From positions 1 to 12,885 of the forward strand of contig JAEEZV010000027.1 of assembly GCA_016291995.1 (NCBI GenBank): DNA of 12,885 nt, written 5' to 3'. The notes under the pieces were generated by a model. It ran no database searches. It had not been told where the DNA came from and saw only the letters and a program-made list of their open reading frames with translations. Below are positions 6,608 to 12,885 of this stretch, in pieces; position 1 is the stretch's first letter; each line of letters starts with the position of its first letter. The stretch comes from Caryophanales bacterium (GTDB lineage Bacteria > Bacillota_I > Bacilli_A > RF39 > UBA660). Both the position numbers and the translations under genes were made by a program.

Positions 6608-7395
6608 CGAATATATCTTTTAATATCATCTAATTCATTTAATTCATTTTCTTCATCATATGTATCTATAAGAAGATTTCTTAGAGTAAGATATTCTTCT
6701 TTTCTTTTTGTAACAGTTAATTCTTTTTCATCTTCTTTCTTTTCTTTTATTTCTATTTCCTTTGTATTTAATTTTTGGTTAGCTACTTTCTTATTATTTT
6801 CTTTGATATAACTACCTAATGTCATACATTGCATTAGTGTGGTTAACGCTAACATTATATTTGTGACGATAGTTATGCTTGGTACTAACGCGGATAGGAA
6901 ACCTAATCCAAATGTAATACCTAACGGAAATTGTTTAATCTTACCGATAAGGGTACTTTCAACATTTATTTTATGTTTAGTTTTGTAGTAGGTATTTACA
7001 CCAGTAATGGCAGCTTCGCCAACTAGTGGTATTAAGAATAATGGATTAAATAAAGCTAGGCTAAGACCAACCATCAGTGAAAATATTTTATCGGTAATTG
7101 GATCTAATAGTTTGCCAAATTCACTAGTACTATGATGACGTCTCGCACTTCTTCCATCAAAGAAATCTGTCATAGCACCAATACCAGTTAAGGCTACGGT
7201 GCTGGCAATTAATGGGACTGAGCTAGTAATTGCAGCAATTGCTGATACGATAGGAATAATAAAAGCAATTATCAATCTAGAAAATGTCCACATATTAGCT
7301 CTTTGTTTTTTATTAGTTTCTTTATTAAAGAATTCTTTAAACATTGTTTTGGTACCATCCTTTAATTGGTGCCATATTTTTTTAATTTCATCCAT
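6589..7395 (-). CDS. pgsA: CDP-alcohol phosphatidyltransferase (phosphatidylglycerophosphate synthase-like)
   Basis: The enzyme moves a phosphatidyl group from CDP-diacylglycerol to an alcohol at the cytoplasmic membrane; glycerol-3-phosphate is the usual acceptor for PgsA and the likely one here. The full family motif D-x2-DG-x2-AR-x8-G-x3-D-x3-D is present: Asp77, Asp80-Gly81, Ala84-Arg85, Gly94, Asp98, Asp102. Several hydrophobic helices surround it (about 38-58, 60-76, 104-125, 155-172 and 174-195). At 268 residues it exceeds the usual 180-200, because of a charged N-terminal stretch (1-35) and a hydrophilic, Lys/Glu-rich tail (about 196-268) of likely helical or coiled structure. The ATG at 7395 is preceded by GGAGGG. 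It has its own promoter and is monocistronic. Acceptor specificity cannot be read from sequence, so the symbol is tentative. Confidence 0.85.
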   Translation of the reverse strand: MDEIKKIWHQLKDGTKTMFKEFFNKETNKKQRANMWTFSRLIIAFIIPIVSAIAAITSSVPLIASTVALTGIGAMTDFFDGRSARRHHSTSEFGKLLDPITDKIFSLMVGLSLALFNPLFLIPLVGEAAITGVNTYYKTKHKINVESTLIGKIKQFPLGITFGLGFLSALVPSITIVTNIMLALTTLMQCMTLGSYIKENNKKVANQKLNTKEIEIKEKKEDEKELTVTKRKEEYLTLRNLLIDTYDEENELNELDDIKRYIRKKRDC

Positions 7396-7418
7396 AAGTC
7401 CCTCCAGATTTAATGCTT

Positions 7419-7446
7419 ATTTTAGCATATTTATTTTAAAAGTCAA
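7419..7446 (-). promoter_or_regulatory. promoter for the pgsA-like gene
   Basis: On the - strand TTGACT (7446-7441), a 16-base spacer ending TATGC (extended TG), and TAAAAT (7424-7419). Transcription would start about 17 bases before the ATG, leaving room only for the GGAGGG ribosome site. Confidence 0.7.
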
Positions 7447-7469
7447 TGGAATAATTGTGAAAACCTTTA

Positions 7470-7505
7470 TTGTAAAACGCTTTGTAAATGTATTTGTAAA
7501 ATTAT
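7470..7505. repeat. three tandem 12-bp units beginning TTGTAAA
   Basis: TTGTAAAACGCT (7470-7481), TTGTAAATGTAT (7482-7493) and TTGTAAAATTAT (7494-7505) repeat at an exact 12-base period, with a related TTGTGAAAA starting at 7455. They lie just upstream of the pgsA-like -35 box and may be protein-binding sites. The function is inferred from the spacing only. Confidence 0.6.
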
Positions 7506-7510
7506 ACATG

Positions 7511-7530
7511 CCAAATTTTGACAAAATTGG
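7511..7530. promoter_or_regulatory. interrupted palindrome, possible operator
   Basis: CCAAATTTTG and CAAAATTGG face each other around AC/A; the left arm carries one extra A. The element contains a TTGACA that could be the -35 of a weak rightward promoter, so occupancy would affect it. There is no direct evidence of binding. Confidence 0.35.
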
Positions 7531-7580
7531 TATTTTTACCTTACATTTTATTATACGTAAAGTGATTAGTAAACCGCAAT

Positions 7581-7601
7581 CCCTTTTAGAATAAGGGTTT
7601 T
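7581..7601 (+). terminator. weak hairpin with T-run in the intergenic region
   Basis: CCCTT (7581-7585) pairs with AAGGG (7593-7597) over a seven-base loop, followed by TTTTCTT. The stem is only five pairs. If real it would end a short transcript starting near 7553; otherwise it is chance. Confidence 0.3.
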
Positions 7602-7698
7602 CTTAAATCTATGTCGAAAATTATCTAAATATTACCAATTTGTTATAAATATTCAGACGAAGGTACATATTAAATATGATTAAAAAGTAAAAAAGTCG

Positions 7699-7736
7699 TT
7701 GACAAAGCAAAAAAATCGGTTATAATAGTAAGCCGT
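7699..7736 (+). promoter_or_regulatory. strong sigma-A-type promoter for the sortase-adhesin operon
   Basis: TTGACA (7699-7704), a 16-base spacer, and perfect TATAAT (7721-7726). The predicted start lies in TAAGCCGT (7729-7736), the same eight bases at the same distance from the -10 as in the 5311 promoter. The leader is about 24 bases and contains GAAGGAGG (7745-7752). Confidence 0.8.
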
Positions 7737-7756
7737 ATTTTAAAGAAGGAGGTATT

Positions 7757-8488
7757 ATGGGTAAAAAAAGAGTTGTTAAACTTATTGTTTTTGCTGCGCT
7801 AATCCTTCTTTTTGTTTTAGGTATAACAAGGAGAGTACTGAGGGAAGATAGATCATCAGCGGCAGTTGTATATCATGGATATGTTTCAACTGCCATGGGA
7901 GATACAACTGATTTTAAAGAGGAGTTACAAGAAGTTATTGATAATTATCAGAATCCAGATATTAAAGGAAGATTGATAATTGATGGTACTGGTATTGATG
8001 AACTAATAATGCAGTCTACAAATAATGATTACTACTTAAATCATAACGAGAAGAAGGAATATGAAGCACTTGGTAGTATCATTCTAGACTACCGTACAAC
8101 ACTAGATGATAAGAAAGTCTTGGTTTATGGTCATAGTTCAATTTATCGTTATGTACCGTTTAATGAACTGGAAAGTTATTATGATAAAGATTTCTACAGA
8201 AAACATAAGTATATCAAAGTAGTGACTACTGAAAAGATATACACATATGAAATATTTTCAGTTTATGTAGAAACAGATGACTTTAGTTATGTCAATTTAA
8301 AAATTGATGAAGATACCTATAACAAAGATTTAAATAAATACAAATTAAGAAGTTTATATGACACTGGGGTAGAAGTTGAAGATGATAGTGACATCTTAAT
8401 ACTTCAAACATGTTCTAACAGTGCTAAATATAAAAAGTATAAAAAGAAGTTCTTATTAATAATAGCCAAAAGGTTGAGGGAGGAATAA
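7757..8488 (+). CDS. class B-type sortase
   Basis: Sortases are membrane transpeptidases that cleave a C-terminal sorting motif and join the protein to the cell wall or to another pilin. The 243-residue protein has an N-terminal membrane anchor (about 6-22) and then the sortase barrel: IKGRLIIDGTGIDELIMQ (69-86) with NNDYYLNHN, the histidine motif YGHSS (His126) followed by the class B-like VPFNELESYYDKDFYRKH, and the cysteine motif LQTC (Cys219). The region after Cys219 reads SNSAKYKKYKKKFLLIIAK: no arginine stands where the third catalytic residue is expected before the last strand, only lysines. The ribosome site is GAAGGAGG. The stop is one base before the start of the large surface protein, whose ribosome site lies inside the last sortase codons, so that protein is the likely substrate. 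Class assignment rests on the overall length and motifs. Confidence 0.9.
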   Translation: MGKKRVVKLIVFAALILLFVLGITRRVLREDRSSAAVVYHGYVSTAMGDTTDFKEELQEVIDNYQNPDIKGRLIIDGTGIDELIMQSTNNDYYLNHNEKKEYEALGSIILDYRTTLDDKKVLVYGHSSIYRYVPFNELESYYDKDFYRKHKYIKVVTTEKIYTYEIFSVYVETDDFSYVNLKIDEDTYNKDLNKYKLRSLYDTGVEVEDDSDILILQTCSNSAKYKKYKKKFLLIIAKRLREE

Positions 8489-8489
8489 A

Positions 8490-11400
8490 ATGAAAAAAAT
8501 AAGAAAGGCAAAAAAATTTAAGACTATTAATACAAAAGGTATTGGTAGTTTTGCTCTAAGCATGGTATTCATGCTTATAGTTACAGTTTTTGGACTAGGC
8601 AGTTTAATTACAGCTAGAGCTGCCGTTGGACGTCCACAATTTAATAAAACATATGTAAATAATGGAGATGGTACCTATACATTATCACTAGATGTAACAG
8701 GTAAATCTACTATAGACGTCAATGCTGATAAAGTAAACGTAGTAATCATTATTGATACATCTGGATCAATGAGTTTTCCAGCTGATCCAAGAAATCCTAG
8801 TAAGGTAAATGGTAATTCTACCGTAGGAAGATATAGAAAAAACGGTGATGATTACTGGAGACTATACTACAAGGCATCAGATGGTAAATACTATCCAGAA
8901 GGAACAAATCCAGATGGTAGTGCAAGTACTACAAGACATGGTACTGTTTATTATGCATATAGCATAAATTCAAGCGGTACTATTACTTGGGAAGAACATA
9001 GTGGTGATAGATATAATTTCACTAACAATAATACGAGATTAGATGAAACTAAAACTGCTGTAAAGAATCTAATTTCAACATTATTAAGTCAAAATAATAA
9101 TGCAGCTAATGTTGATGATGTAGTTGAAATATCATTAATGACATTTTCAACATATTCACAATATCAAAGCCCAACTACAGTTACTGGTTCATGGGTTAAG
9201 GGTACAAATGCAACGAATTTAAATACTATCGTTGATGGATTAACTCCTGCTGGTGGAACTAACTGGGATTTAGCATTATATAATGCAATATCACTTGCTA
9301 ATAGAAAGAATACTAATGAGGGAAGTACGGATGAAACATATTTCATATTCTTCTCTGATGGTGAACCAACTGTAAATAATGATGATACTAACACATGGTG
9401 GGGTAATACGGTACTTAATGACCATAACCACTCATCTAGTACAAATACAGGTAATGGTGGATCATCAAGTGCAACAGATAGGGATTCTGCATATTATCAT
9501 GCTAAACAAATATATAATAGTACTAATGACTATTCATTATATGGAATATTTGCATATGGTGAATCTACTGGTCAAGGATATATGAAGAATTTAGTAAGCT
9601 ATGGTAACTATGGTAATAGTAATCATGCAAATAGCGTTGAAAGTGATAAATTATACTTTTCTGCTAACAATCAAACACAGATTAATGAAGCATTTAATTC
9701 TATTGCGTCAGCAATTGCCAATAGAGTTGGTGTTTCTAGTGCCCAAATCATTGATGGTACTACGGAATCAGTTTCTGTTACTTCAGGTGGTATAACTGAT
9801 GGTATGTTAAAAGTAAACGAAGATTCATACCAATATTGGTTATCATTCCCAGTAACAAAAGATACTACTGGTGATGGTTATACTAGTACAGCTGATAATT
9901 CAATTAAAGTTGTACCAGCATCAGTTACAGGTACTACAATTAAAAAAGGTACATTCACAATGACAAATGCTCTTAATGAGACATATACAGTAACTGGTGA
10001 ATTAGATACACAAAATAATACATTTAAGTTTGAATGGGAAGGTGCAAATCAAAACCCATTACATAAGACAGCACCACCAGAAGCAACTTATGAAAATTAT
10101 GCTGTTAATTGGGATTTATCTACATTACCAGATAATGTATTATTAAATAATGTTACATATACTGTATCATTTGAAGTATATCCAAGTCAGACTACATTAG
10201 ACTTGATTGCCGATATGGAAAATGATTCATCATTATATGGTAAATTAGATCCATCAATCAAACAATATTTAACTGCTGATGGTAATATTAAAACAAATAC
10301 TACTGCAGAATTAGTATATATTGATAGTTCAGTTCCTGAAGGTGAAGCTGGTAGAGTTAATAGACTTCCATTCAATACAATTGATGGAGTTCCTACTATG
10401 GATGCAAAAACTTTATCTATTTCTAAGACTTGGTCAAATTTAATTCCTGATGATCCACGTGTTGCAAGTAAAGCTACACTATATATAAATAGAGATGGTG
10501 TAAAGCAATATGAACTTGTATTAACACCAAATGAATCAGGTGTTGCTACTGGATCAAAAGCTATATCAGTAGGTATTATGACTACTAATAATGACGGAAC
10601 ATGCAACATTAAGACTCCAGGACACGATTATTCATTTAGTGAAGACTCTTATACTTCAGATTATTGGGAAATCGATGCTCCAGTTGTTCACCCAATGTAT
10701 ATTAATGGAGAAATTGTAAATTTAAGATTACTTGAAGAAGATGAAACTGTACCTACAGCGATGACTCAAGCTGAAGGAAATAATGAAGGTTTCTATTATA
10801 ATGATGAAGCTAATAATAAAGAATATTATAAAATTGGGGATAAACATTATATCGTAGATGGTGGCGTAGCAAGTTTAAGTGCAGTTAATGAACGTCGTAG
10901 TGTACTTGAAGTAGCTAAGACAGTTGAAGCCACAGATGGTGCAGATTTACCAGGAGACACATTATTCTACTACAACGCTACTATCACAGATGCTAAAGGA
11001 AAAGATATATGGTTTTCTATTGAAGATAAAGATGGCAAGACTGTTTTAATGCCAGATATTGATTGCGATAGAGAAGTACTTATATTAAATACTGAAACAA
11101 AACCTTTTGAAAACATTGTAGTTGATCCTGAAACACATGTTATAACATATGATTATGTATTCTATGATGCTGCTGGTAATGAAACTGATAGAGAAGAACG
11201 TACAGCACTAGCTATCGTAGATGCAAATGGAAATCCAGTAAAAGTAACAGTTGATGGAAATGATTACTATCAAGGTTATACTGGATATGGATATTTCCAT
11301 AGTGGAGATACTGTTAAAGTAGGTATTGCAGCTGATCAAAGCTTTAGATTTATTAACTTATTAACTGGATCAAGTTATACTATCGAAGAATTAACAGGTG

Positions 11401-12885
11401 AAGAAGGTACTCCAGGATACGATTTTGTGAAAGTAAATAATCAAACTGATAGTGCTGTCGTATCAGGAGAAATTGAAGACGCTAATACACAATACTTATT
11501 TACATATACAAATAAATCAGTATCAACACATGTTGATGTTGAAAAGATATGGGATGATAATGAAGACCAAGATGGTATTAGACCAACTAGTGTTGTAATC
11601 ACTCTATATAAGAATAGTGTTGCTGAAGCAAACAAAGTAAAATCTATTACTCTTGATGGTAATATTGATTATGAAGATAATGAAAAGACAATAATTGTTA
11701 AAAATGGTGAAACAGATGAATGGAAGGCAACATTTGCTGATCTTCCTCAATATAATACTGATGGTTCACCAATTGAATATGTTGTTGATGAAACAAGAAC
11801 TGGCGTTATCAATGGAAACGTTACGACTGGTTATGCGGTTGTAATTGTACCTAGTGAAGAAAATCCAGATGATGAACCAGTACGTATATATAAAGTAACT
11901 AACGAACATACTCCAGAAATTGTAAACATTAGTGGTACAAAGACATGGAGTGATGGAGATAATGCTGATGGTGTAAGACCTACATCTGCTACTATTAACT
12001 TAATCGTTGATGGTAATACAGATGAACCAGCTGATACAAAAGTAGTTGGACCAACTAATTGGAATTACTCATTTACTGGATTACCAAAATATCATGATGA
12101 AGGTATTCCATATACATATACTGTAGTTGAAACACCAATTCCAGGATATACTCCAAGTAATGTTAATACAGGTATTTTAAATACGATGGTATCTACTTCT
12201 GTTAGTGTTAAAAAAGCATGGGTAGATGATAATGATAGAGATGGTTTAAGACCAGAAACTATTACAGTTACATTACATGCAAAAGATGCTACAGGAGCAG
12301 AATTAACGGAAGAACCAATTAGAACAGCTACAGTTGAAGCTAGCAAAAATTGGGCATATACATTTGAAAACTTACCTACATATATTAATGGTAGTGCAGT
12401 AGTTTACTCTGTTACAGAATCTGGTGTACCTAGTGGATACACATCAGTTACTACAGGTAATGCTACAAGTGGATTTACTATTACAAATACACATGAGATT
12501 ACACCTACTTCTGTAAGTGGTGAAAAGACATGGAGCGATGGTGAATACGCAAGTGTTGCTAGACCAACATCTATTACAGTTAACTTAATTGCTGACGGTA
12601 ATACTGAATCTCCAGTAGACACTAAGACTGTTACACCTGATGCTAATGGTAAATGGAATTATTCATTCACAGGAATTCCAAAATACCGTGATAAAGGTAC
12701 TGAAATAGTTTATACTGTAGTTGAAACACCAATTCCAGGATACACGCCAAGTGAAACAGCTACAGGTATTCTAAATACAATGACATCTACTTCTGTTAGT
12801 GTTACAAAGGCATGGGTAGATGATAATGATAGAGATGGTTTAAGACCAACATCTATTACTGTTACATTACATGCTAAAGATGCAA
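8490..12885 (+). CDS. large secreted VWA and Cna-B surface adhesin or pilin-like protein, 3' end beyond window
   Basis: The frame is open from the ATG at 8490 to the window edge (1465 residues visible, no stop). GGGAGG lies six bases before the start. In order: a signal peptide with basic n-region, hydrophobic core (about 18-40) and ARA cleavage site near 44; a VWA domain (about 82-412) with complete MIDAS elements DTSGS (89-93), Thr257 in GGTNW and Asp290 in FFSDGE, and a ~90-residue insertion after DTSGSM; a beta-rich section (413-640); a first Cna-B-like module (SKTW, Trp648); a module of the pilin/SpaA-like kind (about 803-1012, from LEVAKTV to FTYTNK); then five Cna-B modules with Trp at 1021, 1153, 1244, 1348 and 1442, the last cut off. 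Conserved Lys two residues before each Trp, a Glu in YTVVET-type strands and a closing Asn (NTM, TNTH) suggest isopeptide bonds. It is probably anchored by the adjacent sortase, but the sorting signal is not visible. Confidence 0.92.
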   Translation, partial: MKKIRKAKKFKTINTKGIGSFALSMVFMLIVTVFGLGSLITARAAVGRPQFNKTYVNNGDGTYTLSLDVTGKSTIDVNADKVNVVIIIDTSGSMSFPADPRNPSKVNGNSTVGRYRKNGDDYWRLYYKASDGKYYPEGTNPDGSASTTRHGTVYYAYSINSSGTITWEEHSGDRYNFTNNNTRLDETKTAVKNLISTLLSQNNNAANVDDVVEISLMTFSTYSQYQSPTTVTGSWVKGTNATNLNTIVDGLTPAGGTNWDLALYNAISLANRKNTNEGSTDETYFIFFSDGEPTVNNDDTNTWWGNTVLNDHNHSSSTNTGNGGSSSATDRDSAYYHAKQIYNSTNDYSLYGIFAYGESTGQGYMKNLVSYGNYGNSNHANSVESDKLYFSANNQTQINEAFNSIASAIANRVGVSSAQIIDGTTESVSVTSGGITDGMLKVNEDSYQYWLSFPVTKDTTGDGYTSTADNSIKVVPASVTGTTIKKGTFTMTNALNETYTVTGELDTQNNTFKFEWEGANQNPLHKTAPPEATYENYAVNWDLSTLPDNVLLNNVTYTVSFEVYPSQTTLDLIADMENDSSLYGKLDPSIKQYLTADGNIKTNTTAELVYIDSSVPEGEAGRVNRLPFNTIDGVPTMDAKTLSISKTWSNLIPDDPRVASKATLYINRDGVKQYELVLTPNESGVATGSKAISVGIMTTNNDGTCNIKTPGHDYSFSEDSYTSDYWEIDAPVVHPMYINGEIVNLRLLEEDETVPTAMTQAEGNNEGFYYNDEANNKEYYKIGDKHYIVDGGVASLSAVNERRSVLEVAKTVEATDGADLPGDTLFYYNATITDAKGKDIWFSIEDKDGKTVLMPDIDCDREVLILNTETKPFENIVVDPETHVITYDYVFYDAAGNETDREERTALAIVDANGNPVKVTVDGNDYYQGYTGYGYFHSGDTVKVGIAADQSFRFINLLTGSSYTIEELTGEEGTPGYDFVKVNNQTDSAVVSGEIEDANTQYLFTYTNKSVSTHVDVEKIWDDNEDQDGIRPTSVVITLYKNSVAEANKVKSITLDGNIDYEDNEKTIIVKNGETDEWKATFADLPQYNTDGSPIEYVVDETRTGVINGNVTTGYAVVIVPSEENPDDEPVRIYKVTNEHTPEIVNISGTKTWSDGDNADGVRPTSATINLIVDGNTDEPADTKVVGPTNWNYSFTGLPKYHDEGIPYTYTVVETPIPGYTPSNVNTGILNTMVSTSVSVKKAWVDDNDRDGLRPETITVTLHAKDATGAELTEEPIRTATVEASKNWAYTFENLPTYINGSAVVYSVTESGVPSGYTSVTTGNATSGFTITNTHEITPTSVSGEKTWSDGEYASVARPTSITVNLIADGNTESPVDTKTVTPDANGKWNYSFTGIPKYRDKGTEIVYTVVETPIPGYTPSETATGILNTMTSTSVSVTKAWVDDNDRDGLRPTSITVTLHAKDA
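11925..12509 (+). repeat. first copy of a two-module (A-B) Cna-B higher-order repeat
   Basis: The A module (KTWSDG, about 11925-12191) is followed by the B module (KAWVDDNDRDGLRP, about 12192-12509). Matching anchors recur 585 to 594 bases later, giving a period of 195-198 codons. A and B resemble each other less than A resembles A or B resembles B. Confidence 0.85.
12510..12885 (+). repeat. second copy of the A-B Cna-B repeat, cut by window edge
   Basis: The A' module (about 12510-12785) and the start of B' (12786 onward). The segment around 12711-12849 is nearly identical in DNA to 12117-12255, including synonymous positions, which implies recent duplication or gene conversion. Further copies may follow outside the window. 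Confidence 0.85.

Larger units (their letters stand above)
7447..7698. other. gene-free spacer between the divergent pgsA-like and sortase promoters
   Basis: The 361 bases between the two starts hold no credible gene. Between the promoters are three tandem 12-base units (7470-7505), an interrupted palindrome (7511-7530), a possible weak + strand promoter (TTGACA 7518-7523, TTACAT 7541-7546, spacing 17) and a small hairpin with a T-run (7581-7601). The stretch 7602-7698 is AT-rich with nothing I can name. The open frame reading rightwards through 7199-7594 is antisense to the pgsA-like gene and has no ribosome site. Confidence 0.6.

Noticed and set aside
7199..7594. 131-codon open frame on the + strand
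   Set aside because: Most of it is antisense to the pgsA-like gene, its start has no ribosome site, and the unpaired part is low-complexity AT sequence.
7602..7756. Riboswitch or T-box upstream of the sortase
   Set aside because: The predicted start is only about 24 bases before the gene, leaving no room for an aptamer, and I see no known riboswitch core motif.
9164..12622. Several 64-140-codon open frames on the - strand and in other + frames
   Set aside because: All lie inside the adhesin gene, whose frame is open throughout with clear domains. The shadows arise from its repeated Thr/Ser/Val codons.
11925..12885. Mobile element or CRISPR-like array suggested by repeats
   Set aside because: The repeats are in-frame Cna-B coding modules of about 300 bases, not short spaced repeats, and have no transposase or terminal inverted repeats.

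Overview
This window is very AT-rich, uses AGA almost exclusively for arginine, and reads cleanly with the standard bacterial code. Shine-Dalgarno sites are strong (AAGGAGG, GGGAGG, AGAGGTG) and promoters are close to the TTGACA/TATAAT consensus. Together with a class B sortase and a Cna-B-type surface protein, this points to a low-GC Gram-positive bacterium (Bacillota or a close relative, possibly an uncultured host-associated lineage). I cannot place it to genus.

Layout. Bases 1-3149 (+) are a housekeeping block: the 3' three-quarters of uvrC, an unknown single-pass membrane protein, and holA (DNA polymerase III delta), which overlaps the preceding gene by 8 bases; a hairpin terminator follows. 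Bases 3238-4455 (+) encode a membrane-anchored extracytoplasmic protein with WG-like repeats and nine cysteines. It converges on a C-tail-anchored unknown protein (4481-5125, -), with a shared terminator between them. Bases 5206-6435 (+) hold three small unknown genes: a soluble protein behind a near-consensus promoter, then a three-helix membrane protein and a small helical protein that form a probable operon. tRNA-Arg(CCT) lies at 6492-6568. A bidirectional terminator separates it from a CDP-alcohol phosphatidyltransferase (pgsA-like, 6589-7395, -). A 361-base intergenic region (7396-7756) carries divergent promoters and several unexplained repeats.

The accessory part is 7757-12885 (+). It encodes a class B-like sortase and, one base after its stop, a very large secreted surface protein that is still open at the window edge (at least 1465 residues). 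The surface protein has a signal peptide, a VWA domain with an intact MIDAS and a large insertion, a beta-rich middle, and Cna-B modules in an alternating A-B-A-B pattern. The likely logic is that the sortase attaches or polymerises the neighbouring adhesin, whose Cna-B stalk, probably stiffened by isopeptide bonds, presents the VWA head. The anchor motif lies beyond the window, so attachment is inferred from synteny.

The most notable observations are the sortase lacking an arginine at the usual catalytic place, the near-identical higher-order repeats in the stalk, an 8-base element (TAAGCCGT) found at the predicted start site of both the sortase promoter and the 5311 gene promoter, and repeat arrays in two intergenic regions that look like regulatory sites.
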